DNA from: an uncultured Flavobacterium sp.
GTDB taxonomy: Bacteria > Bacteroidota > Bacteroidia > Flavobacteriales > Flavobacteriaceae
Direction of reading: 5' to 3'
Assembly: GCA_947632215.1 (NCBI GenBank)
Contig: CANROJ010000019.1
Coordinates: forward strand, 1 to 36,873
DNA length: 36,873 bases
Shown: positions 1 through 7,365 of the stretch, piece after piece
How positions within the stretch are numbered: the first letter of the stretch is position 1
How the letters are laid out: each line of letters opens with the position of its first letter
Made by a program: the position numbers and the translations under genes
The notes under the pieces: generated by a model
What the model saw: the letters and a program-made list of their open reading frames with translations, nothing else
Database searches by the model: none
Told to the model about the DNA's origin: nothing

Positions 1-168
1 TACTTGAGCTACTTGGACGCGTATAGCTATTATTGGTGTTACTTGAGCTACTTGGACGCGTATAGCTATTATTTGTACTACTTGAGCTACTTGGACGCGT
101 ATAGCTATTATTGGTGTTACTTGAGCTACTTGGACGCGTATAGTTATTATTTACACTATTTGCAGGAC
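1..168 (-). repeat. 39-bp tandem repeats (13-residue units) in the secreted-protein gene
   Basis: The core cttggacgcg starts at 12, 51, 90 and 129, exactly 39 bp apart, and the array continues past the left edge. Each unit encodes NNSYTRPSSSS followed by NT or ST; the two endings alternate, giving a 78-bp higher-order period. A degenerate unit lies at about 183-215 after a 24-bp irregular spacer. Because the period is a multiple of three, copy-number change would keep the frame. Confidence 0.9.
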
Positions 169-997
169 GATCGTAAGTACTACTTGAACTACTTGGCCTA
201 GTATAATTATTGGAAGTATTTCTATTATAGCCTGAATTACTAGAGGTATACCCTGAATAACTTACTCCCCTATCATAATGATTTACGTAATTACGGTCTT
301 TGTAAGTAGTTCTAAAGTCTCTTTCTGGATATCTTCTTTCATAATAATCATGTCTATTAGAATAATATAAATTTTGAGCCCTAGTACTATAGCGATATGG
401 ATGGTACATGTAACTATTATTATAATTTATGTGTCCGTGTATATGACCAATATAAATATTAGTAGCAAATGGATTATAGTTATAATAATAACTAGGATAA
501 TATCCCCAATACCAAGACGAAGTGTAAGGACTGTAAGAATTACTCCACCAAAGTGAAAACATAGGCGGTCTAGTTACATAAACAGGTTCATAAATATAGT
601 TAGGTCCATAAATAAAAGAATTCCCTACTACTTGAACATAAACCTCTCCTTTGTTCTTTTGTCTTTCAACTTCTATAGTAGCCACATCTTGATACATATC
701 GGTTCCTAAAACGGCTTGTATAACTATTAAATGTATATTAGACTCCACAAGTTCGACAACACGCAAATAATCAACATAACCATCGTTATTAAGATCTAAA
801 TTAGATATGCGAGACTTTGGATCATTTAAACGATATTCAAAATCTGCAAGATCTTTGGAGTCTCCAAAAATAGAAGCAACAGCTTGAAGATCTAAATTAT
901 CACTAACATGATAATTATTTGCACTCACAGTAGTCTTTTGTCCCCATAGAGAAACAACTCCTACAAAAAAAATCAATAGTGTTATATATTTTTTCAT
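1..997 (-). CDS. Secreted Bacteroidota protein with Tyr-rich region and Ser/Asn/Thr-rich tandem repeats (3' end outside window)
   Basis: The minus-strand frame opens at ATG 997 and stays open to the window edge, so the C-terminus is missing. It begins with a signal peptide (MKKYITLLIFFVGVVSLWGQ). Residues about 30-130 form a conserved globular part typical of uncharacterised Flavobacteriia proteins: an N-L-D-L-Q-A-V-A-S-I-F-G-like stretch, then D-L-N-N-D-G-Y-V-D, which resembles an EF-hand/dockerin calcium loop, and V-V-E-L-V-E-S-N-I-H-L. A segment rich in Tyr, Trp and Asn follows, then a basic Arg/Tyr segment, and finally 13-residue repeats of the form NNSYTRPSSSSNT at the edge. I do not know its function. 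The signal peptide and low-complexity tail suggest an exported, possibly surface-exposed protein. It diverges from hflX. Confidence 0.8.
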   Translation of the reverse strand, partial: MKKYITLLIFFVGVVSLWGQKTTVSANNYHVSDNLDLQAVASIFGDSKDLADFEYRLNDPKSRISNLDLNNDGYVDYLRVVELVESNIHLIVIQAVLGTDMYQDVATIEVERQKNKGEVYVQVVGNSFIYGPNYIYEPVYVTRPPMFSLWWSNSYSPYTSSWYWGYYPSYYYNYNPFATNIYIGHIHGHINYNNSYMYHPYRYSTRAQNLYYSNRHDYYERRYPERDFRTTYKDRNYVNHYDRGVSYSGYTSSNSGYNRNTSNNYTRPSSSSSTYDRPANSVNNNYTRPSSSSNTNNSYTRPSSSSSTNNSYTRPSSSSNTNNSYTRPSSSS

Positions 998-1183
998 ACT
1001 TTTCCATTTTATATTATATTACAATAAAGCAATAAACGTACCAACTTATAAGCAAGTTAACTAAAAAATATTCATAATTTTATAAATTAATCTTAAATAT
1101 ATATTATCAATTATTAAAAAACTCTAAAAAAACATATGTAAATAGTATTTTAAGAACATAGATAAAAAGTCTTACATTTTTAC

Positions 1184-1191
1184 TAATTTTG
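1184..1191 (+). promoter_or_regulatory. -7 element of the hflX promoter
   Basis: TAATTTTG matches the Bacteroidota -7 consensus TAnnTTTG and lies 18 nt before the hflX ATG, which would give a very short 5' leader. I see no clear TTG -33 element at the right spacing. Confidence 0.5.
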
Positions 1192-1209
1192 TAATATATA
1201 CATAGTTCT

Positions 1210-2454
1210 ATGATTGACAAAGAAGAAACGAATTTTGAACGTTCCATACTGGTTGGAATCGTTACACAAGATCAAGACGAATCAACACTAAAGGAGTATT
1301 TAGATGAGTTGGAGTTTCTAACTTATACTGCTGGAGGACAGGTTTTTAAAAGGTTTTCTCAAAAATTAGACAAACCTAATCCTAAAACCTTTTTAGGTAC
1401 TGGAAAAATTGAAGAGATTCATCAATATATAGTAGAAAATAACATTCATACTGTTATTTTTGATGATGAATTAACCCCAGCACAGCAAAAAAACATAACC
1501 AAAATACTAGATTGTAAAGTACTTGACCGAACAAACTTAATATTAGATATATTTGCTCAAAGAGCACAGACTTCTTATGCACGTACTCAGGTGGAATTAG
1601 CACAATTCCAATACTTACTTCCAAGATTATCAGGAATGTGGACCCACTTAGAGAGACAACGTGGAGGTATTGGAATGCGTGGACCTGGAGAAACTGAAAT
1701 TGAAACAGATAGAAGGATTGTTAGGGACAGAATATCCTTGCTAAGAGATAAATTAAGAATCATTGATAGACAGATGGCTTCTCAAAGAGGAAATCGTGGA
1801 TCAATGATTCGAGTAGCTTTAGTTGGATATACTAACGTAGGAAAATCTACCTTAATGAACGCAGTTGGAAAAAGTGAAGTTTTTGTAGAAAATAAACTTT
1901 TTGCAACCTTAGATACAACTGTTAGAAAGATTGTCATAGGAAACCTACCTTTTCTATTATCTGATACAGTAGGCTTTATCAGAAAGCTACCTACTCAGTT
2001 GGTAGAATCTTTTAAAAGTACACTTGATGAAGTTAGAGAAGCAGACTTACTAATTCACGTGGTAGATATCTCTCATCATGATTTTGAAAATCATATAGAA
2101 TCGGTTAATGAAATTCTAAAAGATATTCAAAGTTTAGACAAACCAACATTAATGGTTTTTAATAAAATTGATGCTTACCAACAAGAAGTAATTCAACATG
2201 ATGACCTAGTTACTGAAAGGACAAGCAAACATAATTCAATTGAAGATTGGAAGAAAACTTGGATGAATAAACTAGGGGCGAATAATACAGTATTCATTTC
2301 AGCCACAGAAAAAGAAAATTTCGAAGAATTCAAAAGAAAGGTCTATGAAGCTGTAAGAGAGCTTCATATTATGAGGTTTCCATATAATAATTTCCTTTAT
2401 CCTGATTATGATCATGTAATTGAAACAGAAGATCAAGAAGGCCAAGAAGATTAA
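1210..2454 (+). CDS. hflX: GTPase HflX (ribosome-associated)
   Basis: This is an HflX-family translation GTPase of 414 aa, a normal length. Proteins of this family bind the 50S subunit and, in characterised bacteria, split stalled or hibernating ribosomes. The N-terminal HflX domain occupies about residues 10-190 and includes the conserved R-G-G-I-G-M-R-G-P-G-E-T-E linker helix. The G domain follows: G1 GYTNVGKST from residue 206, G3 DTVGF from 252, and G4 NKID from 318. The acidic C-terminal tail (ETEDQEGQED) is common in Bacteroidota homologues. The gene stands alone between the divergent secreted-protein gene and the asnA leader. The ATG start is supported by the promoter element 18 nt upstream. 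Confidence 0.97.
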   Translation: MIDKEETNFERSILVGIVTQDQDESTLKEYLDELEFLTYTAGGQVFKRFSQKLDKPNPKTFLGTGKIEEIHQYIVENNIHTVIFDDELTPAQQKNITKILDCKVLDRTNLILDIFAQRAQTSYARTQVELAQFQYLLPRLSGMWTHLERQRGGIGMRGPGETEIETDRRIVRDRISLLRDKLRIIDRQMASQRGNRGSMIRVALVGYTNVGKSTLMNAVGKSEVFVENKLFATLDTTVRKIVIGNLPFLLSDTVGFIRKLPTQLVESFKSTLDEVREADLLIHVVDISHHDFENHIESVNEILKDIQSLDKPTLMVFNKIDAYQQEVIQHDDLVTERTSKHNSIEDWKKTWMNKLGANNTVFISATEKENFEEFKRKVYEAVRELHIMRFPYNNFLYPDYDHVIETEDQEGQED

Positions 2455-2474
2455 ATAATAGATTTTTTTAAATG

Positions 2475-2501
2475 TTTGTAGTAAAAAATTTATTACATTT
2501 A
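2475..2501 (+). promoter_or_regulatory. Candidate promoter of the asnA leader transcript
   Basis: TTTG at 2475-2478 and TACATTTA at 2494-2501 resemble the TTG / TAnnTTTG pair of Bacteroidota. The last base of the -7 box deviates and the spacing (15 nt) is slightly short. It lies about 22 nt before the leader-peptide ATG and just after hflX, so asnA probably has its own transcript. Confidence 0.4.
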
Positions 2502-2522
2502 CACACATCATACAAAGATTAT

Positions 2523-2615
2523 ATGTATCAATCATTAAACAATAATAACGCTAATAATAATTTGAATCGTGCTTTCGATTCGAAGGGGCTTTATATTGTT
2601 TATGATTTAAGTTAA
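2523..2615 (+). CDS. Asparagine-rich leader peptide of asnA
   Basis: A 30-codon frame starts at ATG 2523 and ends at TAA 2613-2615. The peptide begins MYQSLNNNNANNNLNRAFDS and ends KGLYIVYDLS. Eight of residues 6-15 are Asn (6-9, 11-13 and 15). It sits directly upstream of the asparagine synthetase gene and is followed within 30 nt by an intrinsic terminator. That is the arrangement of amino-acid biosynthetic leader peptides such as HisL or ThrL: the ribosome senses the charging of the tRNA for the pathway product. I infer that its only role is to stall when Asn-tRNA is uncharged. The frame is too short for ordinary gene calling. Confidence 0.8.
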   Translation: MYQSLNNNNANNNLNRAFDSKGLYIVYDLS

Positions 2616-2672
2616 TTATATATTATTTCATTATCCGTTTAAAAGCTCCTCAATTGAGGAGCTTTTTTTTTT
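2561..2672 (+). promoter_or_regulatory. asnA transcription attenuator (competing RNA structures)
   Basis: Three structures can be drawn by hand. A hairpin at 2561-2569/2576-2584 lies within and just after the Asn codons. AGGGGCTTT at 2584-2592 can pair over nine consecutive positions, one of them G-U, with AAAGCTCCT at 2642-2650 to form an antiterminator. That second segment is also the 5' arm of the terminator hairpin 2641-2651/2656-2666, so the two states exclude each other. Expected logic: stalling on the Asn codons leaves 2584-2592 free, the antiterminator forms and asnA is transcribed. Unimpeded translation lets the terminator form. Confidence 0.75.
2641..2672 (+). terminator. Intrinsic terminator in the asnA leader
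   Basis: A perfect 11-bp stem (AAAAGCTCCTC / GAGGAGCTTTT) with an AATT loop is followed by a continuous T run to 2672. It lies between the leader-peptide stop and the asnA ATG, so it acts before asnA rather than after hflX alone. Confidence 0.9.
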
Positions 2673-2706
2673 GCCTTAAAATCACCACCAAAAACTTTAA
2701 ACAGCC

Positions 2707-3711
2707 ATGAGTAAAAAAGAAATCTTAAAAACCGAACGATCCCTATCACATTTAAAACAAACCTTTGCTAATAAATTATGTAAAGCTCTAAATCTATACC
2801 CGATATCGTCTCCCATGATTGTAAGAGAAGGCACAGGTATAAATGATGATTTAAGTGGATTAGAACGTGCTGTGTCCTTTCCTGTGAAATTCCTAGATGA
2901 TAAAAGAGCGGTGGTGGTACATTCGCTTGCCAAATGGAAGCGTATTAGACTCCAAGAACTGAATCTGGACCCATATGAAGGGATTTTAACTGATATGCGA
3001 GCCTTAAGGCCAGACGAGGAAACAAGTCCAATACACTCCATTTATGTTGATCAATGGGATTGGGAGCTTAAAATCAATAACTCGGATAGAAACTTAGAAT
3101 ACTTAACTGGTGTTGTCAAACGCATCTATGAGGTTTTACTTTATACCGAACAGAACATTTATGAGCAATTTCAAATACCTCCTGTCTTGCCTAAAAATAT
3201 AACTTTTATACAATCACAACAGGTATTAGATATGTTTCCTGACTTAACTCCAAAACAAAGAGAGCACGCGGTTACTAAAAAATATGGAGCTGTTTTTATT
3301 ATTGGGATTGGTAATAAATTATCCAATGGAGAACCACATGATAAACGCTCCGCTGATTATGATGATTGGACAACACCAACCCATCAGGGTTACCAAGGCT
3401 TAAACGGAGACCTATTAGTTTGGGATGAAATACAAGGTCAATCGCTGGAACTTTCCTCTATGGGAATCCGTGTAGACAAAAAAGCTCTACTATATCAATT
3501 AGAACTTGAAAACCTACAAAACAGGTCGGAATTATTCTACCATAACCTACTGCTAAATGACAAACTACCTTTATGTATAGGTGGAGGATTGGGACAATCT
3601 AGAATCTGTATGTTCTTACTAAAAAAACAACACATTGGCCAAGTGCAAGCCAGTATTTGGCCCGAGCATATTAAACAAGAAGCCTTAGAAAAAGGAATTC
3701 ATTTATTATAA
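2707..3711 (+). CDS. asnA: Aspartate--ammonia ligase (asparagine synthetase A)
   Basis: AsnA makes L-asparagine from L-aspartate, ammonia and ATP, releasing AMP and pyrophosphate; it is the ammonia-dependent enzyme related to class II aminoacyl-tRNA synthetases. The 334-aa length fits the family (about 330). Recognisable conserved stretches are an N-terminal S-S-P-M-I-V-R-E-G-T-G-I-N-D-D-L-S-G, then D-M-R-A-L-R-P-D-E, Y-V-D-Q-W-D-W-E and, near the C-terminus, L-C-I-G-G-G-L-G-Q-S-R-I-C-M. Transcription is probably controlled by the Asn leader and terminator directly upstream. The gene converges on the DUF3078 gene, with a strong bidirectional terminator between them. Confidence 0.97.
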   Translation: MSKKEILKTERSLSHLKQTFANKLCKALNLYPISSPMIVREGTGINDDLSGLERAVSFPVKFLDDKRAVVVHSLAKWKRIRLQELNLDPYEGILTDMRALRPDEETSPIHSIYVDQWDWELKINNSDRNLEYLTGVVKRIYEVLLYTEQNIYEQFQIPPVLPKNITFIQSQQVLDMFPDLTPKQREHAVTKKYGAVFIIGIGNKLSNGEPHDKRSADYDDWTTPTHQGYQGLNGDLLVWDEIQGQSLELSSMGIRVDKKALLYQLELENLQNRSELFYHNLLLNDKLPLCIGGGLGQSRICMFLLKKQHIGQVQASIWPEHIKQEALEKGIHLL

Positions 3712-3755
3712 AAATAAGGGAGCCTTATAACATTTGTTATAAGGCTCCCTTATTT
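3711..3755. terminator. Bidirectional terminator between asnA and the DUF3078 gene
   Basis: A near-perfect 20-21 bp inverted repeat begins at the asnA stop (AAAATAAGGGAGCC...) and ends GGCTCCCTTATTTT, with A tracts on the left and T tracts on the right. It can terminate asnA on the plus strand and the sufS-DUF3078 transcript on the minus strand. Confidence 0.92.
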
Positions 3756-3774
3756 TTATAATATTACTATTAAA

Positions 3775-4626
3775 TTAGAAAGTAAAATTCACTCCCATTC
3801 CTAACATTTCTCGGATTTGGAATCCACTAAATGCTTGATCATCATAAATGGTTTGGAATGTAAAATTAGTAGACAAATATTTATTAATGGTCATAACAAT
3901 ATTTAATTGGTAATCCATTACCACATTTTGTGGCTTATCTAAATAGTTAGAATAAAGGTTTAAAATATTTTCCATGGAAACATTCTCCATTAAATCCAAT
4001 TTGTAGTATCCACCAATAGACATACCTAATTGATACTCCATGGTCTTACCTTGCTTAACACCAAATGATTCATGTAGCTCTGTAAAATGCTTGTGTACTA
4101 GAATAAATCTAGAAGTAGCAGGAGCAAAATTCACCTTAAGGTTATCTGATTTCTTCCAAAGTAAACCTGGTCCAATCTGTAAATAAGCGGGAGACATAAA
4201 GTGAGAATTACGTACTCCATCTGCATCATAACCAGAATCCAATTGAGTCTTGAAATTAGCAAAAGCTGAATAATACCAGTTCCCAACCATTTCTTTTCCT
4301 AATAAAGAGTTTAACTCTAAACGGTCGTCCGTTTTCTTGTGTTTCTCACCCTTTAATTTAGTCAATCCATAATTAAGCTGGATCTTATTATCCCATGTAT
4401 AATCTGCTTTGTTATAGTTAATATCATAATTAATATTAATATTACCTGATACAGAGTTATCTCCACCTGCTTGCCAATTCGAAAAACTTGATTGATTTAA
4501 TAATAAACCCACATGTCCTGAAGAGGTCCAAGGCTTCACAATTTCTTCTTGTTCTTGCTCTTGAGCTTGAGCTTGCATAGAAGCTAAAGATAAAACACTA
4601 AATAATCCTAAAATAAACTTTTTCAT
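3775..4626 (-). CDS. DUF3078 domain-containing outer-membrane-type protein
   Basis: A DUF3078 family protein, 283 aa from ATG 4626. A TTG three codons further upstream would add only MYK, and the ATG gives a textbook signal peptide (MKKFILGLFSVLSLASMQAQA, cleavage near residue 21). The mature part starts with a short Gln/Glu run, then W-x-S-S-G-H-V-G-L-L-L-N-Q-S-S-F-S-N-W-x-A-G-G-D-N-S. It continues as alternating hydrophobic/polar strands to a C-terminal aromatic Phe (GMGVNFTF), which suggests an outer-membrane beta-barrel. Its molecular role is unknown. It is the last gene of the sufS half-operon, 55 nt after DUF2480, an arrangement I recall as usual in Flavobacteriia. Confidence 0.85.
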   Translation of the reverse strand: MKKFILGLFSVLSLASMQAQAQEQEQEEIVKPWTSSGHVGLLLNQSSFSNWQAGGDNSVSGNININYDINYNKADYTWDNKIQLNYGLTKLKGEKHKKTDDRLELNSLLGKEMVGNWYYSAFANFKTQLDSGYDADGVRNSHFMSPAYLQIGPGLLWKKSDNLKVNFAPATSRFILVHKHFTELHESFGVKQGKTMEYQLGMSIGGYYKLDLMENVSMENILNLYSNYLDKPQNVVMDYQLNIVMTINKYLSTNFTFQTIYDDQAFSGFQIREMLGMGVNFTF

Positions 4627-4681
4627 TTTATACAATTTTTATGTAAAAATAAGATAAATTTATAAAATTAAAAATTAAGGA

Positions 4682-5197
4682 TTAAATTTTAGTTTTTCTC
4701 TTAAAAATTGGAACTGCTGAGCAAGCCTCACCAAACATCACTGATCGAGCGTATAAACACATCTTATTTGTTGCCAAAACATAAGCTTCCTCAGGAATAG
4801 GTAATTTCGAGCAACCTTTAATTATAACTGGTAAATCTTGATAGCTACTAAAATCTAGAGAATCAATAATTTGCTGATAAATAAACTTTTCTAACTCTTG
4901 TTTATTCCCCAAGAATACTTCTTTACTAACTCCATGTAAATAACTAGTTACTAACATGTAAGCCCATTGTGGTAAAATAGCATCAGTAGAACAATAAAGC
5001 CCTACAAAAGCATCTTTATAAACAGACCAATCTAAGTCTTTTAAAATTGATCTAAATTCTTTTTCACGTAGGACCAACCCTTCATAAAGCCACTGAGAGA
5101 TATCTATTTGCAATCTAGGATTAGAAGGATAATAATCCTCTAAATCAAAGACTTTCAAAGCGCTATTGGCAACTTTATTAACGATTTCCTTTTCCAT
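4682..5197 (-). CDS. DUF2480 family protein, SUF-associated
   Basis: A 171-aa protein of the Bacteroidota DUF2480 family. Recognisable features are an N-terminal K-V-A-x-S-A-L-x-x-F-D-L-E-D-Y-Y, the motif I-D-I-S-Q-W-L-Y-E-G-L-V-L-R-E-K-E-F-R, a Y-x-G-L-Y-C-S-x-D-A-I-L-P-x-W-A-Y-M-L segment, and a C-terminal K-G-C-S-K-L-P-I-P with another Cys (GEACS) nearby. It has no signal peptide and is probably cytoplasmic. Its function is not established. It starts one base after the SufT-like stop and is conserved in suf clusters, which suggests a part in Fe-S assembly; the two Cys motifs are compatible with that but prove nothing. Confidence 0.85.
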   Translation of the reverse strand: MEKEIVNKVANSALKVFDLEDYYPSNPRLQIDISQWLYEGLVLREKEFRSILKDLDWSVYKDAFVGLYCSTDAILPQWAYMLVTSYLHGVSKEVFLGNKQELEKFIYQQIIDSLDFSSYQDLPVIIKGCSKLPIPEEAYVLATNKMCLYARSVMFGEACSAVPIFKRKTKI

Positions 5198-5198
5198 A

Positions 5199-5519
5199 CT
5201 ATAACATTCCTAATTCAAGTTTTGCTTCTTCACTCATCAAATCCTTACTCCATTCAGGCTCAAAGGTCAACTCTACCTCAACCTCTTTAACTTGATCAAT
5301 TGTTTGTATTTTTTCCTGAACTTCAAGTGGTAGACTCTCAGCTACTGGACAATTTGGAGAGGTTAAAGTCATTAAGATTTTTACCTCATAATTTTCATTT
5401 ACAAAAACATCGTAAATTAGTCCTAACTCATAAATATCTACTGGAATCTCAGGATCGAAGATTGTTTTTAAAACTGAAACAATATTTTCTCCTAACTGCT
5501 GAACATCAACTTCTTGCAT
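5199..5519 (-). CDS. sufT: MIP18/DUF59 family Fe-S assembly protein (SufT-like)
   Basis: A 106-aa single-domain DUF59 (MIP18/PaaD-like) protein of the kind found in SUF operons. It carries the family signature D-P-E-I-P-V-D-I-Y-E-L-G-L-I at residues about 22-35 and the conserved Cys in T-S-P-N-C-P-V-A-E. SufT-type proteins act in maturation of Fe-S proteins, probably as accessory or carrier factors. The gene lies 20 nt after sufE and one base before DUF2480 on the same strand. The symbol is used in the loose sense for stand-alone DUF59 proteins in suf clusters. Confidence 0.88.
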   Translation of the reverse strand: MQEVDVQQLGENIVSVLKTIFDPEIPVDIYELGLIYDVFVNENYEVKILMTLTSPNCPVAESLPLEVQEKIQTIDQVKEVEVELTFEPEWSKDLMSEEAKLELGML

Positions 5520-5539
5520 ATTTTGTTCTATTTTATTTA

Positions 5540-5959
5540 TTACTGTTTAGCTTGATAAGCTAAAGCATACATTCTAATTTGTTTAATCATTGACACTAAC
5601 CCATTTGCACGTGTTGGCGATAAATGTTCTTTTAACCCAATTTCGTCAATGAAATCAAGATTAGCATCTAAAATATCTTGAGAAGATTGTCCTGAGAAAA
5701 CACGAATTAATATAGCTACAATACCTTTTGTTAAAATAGCGTCACTATTAGCAGTGAAGTATACTTTATCCTGTCTTTGTTCAGCATGCAGCCATACTTG
5801 GCTTTGGCAACCTTTTATTAAATTTTCTTCTACTTGATATTGAGGATCGATCAAAGGTAAATTCTTTCCTAAGTCAATGATGTATTCGTAACGTTGCATC
5901 CAATCTTCAAACATAGAGAACTCATCAATGATCTCTTCTTGTATTTCTTTGATTGTCAT
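5540..5959 (-). CDS. sufE: SufE family cysteine desulfurase activator
   Basis: A 139-aa SufE. It accepts the persulfide sulfur from SufS and passes it to the SufBCD scaffold. The acceptor Cys lies in the conserved L-I-K-G-C-Q-S-Q-V-W-L motif (about residue 50), and the later S-D-A-I-L-T-K-G-I-V-A-I-L-I-R-V-F-S-G is the second family signature. The gene follows sufS by 30 nt (counting from the sufS stop), so the pair is almost certainly co-transcribed. Confidence 0.95.
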   Translation of the reverse strand: MTIKEIQEEIIDEFSMFEDWMQRYEYIIDLGKNLPLIDPQYQVEENLIKGCQSQVWLHAEQRQDKVYFTANSDAILTKGIVAILIRVFSGQSSQDILDANLDFIDEIGLKEHLSPTRANGLVSMIKQIRMYALAYQAKQ

Positions 5960-5989
5960 AATATATATTATTATTTAGTTCAATTATTT

Positions 5990-7204
5990 TTAAGAAAGCA
6001 TCATTTTAGCCTTCTTTACTGCTTCAACTAGCGAATCAATTTCTTCTTTAGTATTATAAAAACTAAAAGAAGCTCTTATCGTTCCAGGAATATGGAAGAA
6101 ATCCATTATTGGTTGTGTACAATGATGTCCAGTTCTTACTGCAATACCCATTTTATCAACTATTACTCCAACATCATAAGGATGAATACCTTCTAAATTA
6201 AAAGATATTACTGCAGTTTTGTGCTCAGATGTTCCATAAATTTTCAAACCAGGAATTTCTAATAATTTTTGTGTTCCATAATTTAAAAGCTCCTGCTCAT
6301 ACTCAAGTATATTATCAAAACCAATACTATTTAAATAATCAATAGCATAACCTAAACCAATTCCTCCTGCAATATTTGGAGTACCAGCTTCAAACTTATG
6401 AGGTAGACAAGCATATGTTGTTTTCTCAAAAGTAACTGTTTTGATCATCTCTCCTCCACCTTGATATGGGGGAAGTAAATTAAGCCAACTTTCTTTTCCA
6501 TATAAAACACCTGTTCCTGTTGGTCCACATATTTTATGCCCTGAAAGTACATAAAAATCACAATCCAAGTCTTGAACATCTGGTTTTAAATGTGGAGTGG
6601 CTTGAGCACCATCAATTAGAACAGCTGCTCCTACTTGATGGGCTTTATCAATAATAGTCTGTATAGGGTTCACTGTACCAAGAGCATTAGAAACATGAGT
6701 GACAGCTACTATTTTTGTATTCTTATTTATAAGTGAATCTAACTTATCCAATACTAACTCCCCTTTTTCATTCATTGGAATCACACGTAGAATTGCACCA
6801 GATTGTTGCGCTGCAATTTGCCATGGTACAATATTAGAGTGATGCTCTAGATAAGAAATTAAAATTTCGTCTCCAGGCTTTAACAAGCTAGTAAATCCAC
6901 TTGCTACTAAATTTATACCAAAGGTAGTTCCTGGAGTAAATATAATCTCATGTGAATGTTTTGAGTTCATGTGATTCTTTACCTTTTCTCTAGCTAGTTC
7001 ATAAGCATCAGTAGCTAATTGGCTTAGAGTGTGAACTCCTCTGTGAATATTTGCATTATAAGTTTGATAGTAATCAATAATTGCCTGCTCTACTACTAAG
7101 GGTTTCTGTGAAGTTGCCGCATTATCAAAATATACTAAAGGTTTTCCATTAACCATTTCTTTTAGAATTGGAAAATCTTCTCTTATAGCTTTTATATCTA
7201 ACAT
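5990..7204 (-). CDS. sufS: SufS cysteine desulfurase (PLP-dependent)
   Basis: Group II cysteine desulfurase, which takes sulfur from L-cysteine to form alanine and an enzyme persulfide for Fe-S assembly. I start it at ATG 7204 (MLDIKAIREDFPILK), giving 404 aa, the usual SufS length. An ATG at 7216 and a GTG at 7240 are in frame but add a non-conserved extension. The PLP lysine is in S-G-H-K-I-C-G-P-T-G-T-G, preceded by the D-G-A-Q-A cofactor motif. The catalytic Cys lies in R-T-G-H-H-C-T-Q-P near the C-terminus. It heads the minus-strand half-operon sufS-sufE-sufT-DUF2480-DUF3078 and diverges from hmuT, so it needs its own promoter here. Confidence 0.96.
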   Translation of the reverse strand: MLDIKAIREDFPILKEMVNGKPLVYFDNAATSQKPLVVEQAIIDYYQTYNANIHRGVHTLSQLATDAYELAREKVKNHMNSKHSHEIIFTPGTTFGINLVASGFTSLLKPGDEILISYLEHHSNIVPWQIAAQQSGAILRVIPMNEKGELVLDKLDSLINKNTKIVAVTHVSNALGTVNPIQTIIDKAHQVGAAVLIDGAQATPHLKPDVQDLDCDFYVLSGHKICGPTGTGVLYGKESWLNLLPPYQGGGEMIKTVTFEKTTYACLPHKFEAGTPNIAGGIGLGYAIDYLNSIGFDNILEYEQELLNYGTQKLLEIPGLKIYGTSEHKTAVISFNLEGIHPYDVGVIVDKMGIAVRTGHHCTQPIMDFFHIPGTIRASFSFYNTKEEIDSLVEAVKKAKMMLS

Positions 7205-7265
7205 ATTACTCGTCATTAAATTAGAAAAACGTCTTTGCACAATTTTACAAAAACAAATTTAATAG

Positions 7266-7273
7266 CAAAGATA
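7266..7273 (-). promoter_or_regulatory. -7 element of the sufS promoter
   Basis: On the minus strand this reads TATCTTTG, a perfect TAnnTTTG, 61 nt before the sufS ATG. No good TTG lies at the usual distance. The AT-rich element at 7305-7324 sits just upstream of it, where an activator or repressor could act. Confidence 0.5.
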
Positions 7274-7304
7274 ACAATAAGTATACTTTTGAGTTCATAA
7301 TTAT

Positions 7305-7324
7305 AATTTAAAATTAATCTAAAT
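7305..7324 (-). promoter_or_regulatory. AT-rich operator candidate, copy A (upstream of the hmu promoter)
   Basis: On the minus strand this reads ATTTAGATTAATTTTAAATT. It matches copy B (7366-7385, plus strand) at 17 of 20 positions, in opposite orientation. Copy A lies just upstream of the hmu -33 element and about 31 nt upstream of the sufS -7 box. It could therefore serve both divergent units. Confidence 0.4.
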
Positions 7325-7329
7325 ATGTT

Positions 7330-7360
7330 TTGTGTATCTTTTAAAAAGATTCTACATTTG
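7330..7360 (+). promoter_or_regulatory. Promoter of the hmuTUVS operon
   Basis: TTG at 7330-7332 and TACATTTG at 7353-7360 are separated by 20 nt, a full match to the Bacteroidota consensus TTG-N(17-23)-TAnnTTTG. The hmuT ATG follows 33 nt after the -7 box. Confidence 0.8.
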
Positions 7361-7365
7361 TTTTA

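Noticed and set aside
1..168. Possible CRISPR array from regular 39-bp repeats
   Set aside because: The units are contiguous with no unique spacers, and they are in frame within a coding sequence.
4..556. Plus-strand open frames at 4-201 and 374-556
   Set aside because: They are antisense to the secreted repeat protein. The Tyr/Leu-rich plus-strand product is only the complement of the 39-bp repeats, and the minus-strand frame has a signal peptide and a conserved domain.
2057..2068. Other CACGTG-containing sites (near 2057, 5608, 23298, 34795 and 35808) as extra parS sites
   Set aside because: Their flanks do not complete the 16-bp parS palindrome; each lacks the TGTT and/or AACA ends.
2455..2706. 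T-box or other riboswitch before asnA
   Set aside because: No T-box consensus or specifier stem is seen, and T-boxes are not typical of Bacteroidota. The Asn-codon leader explains the structure better.
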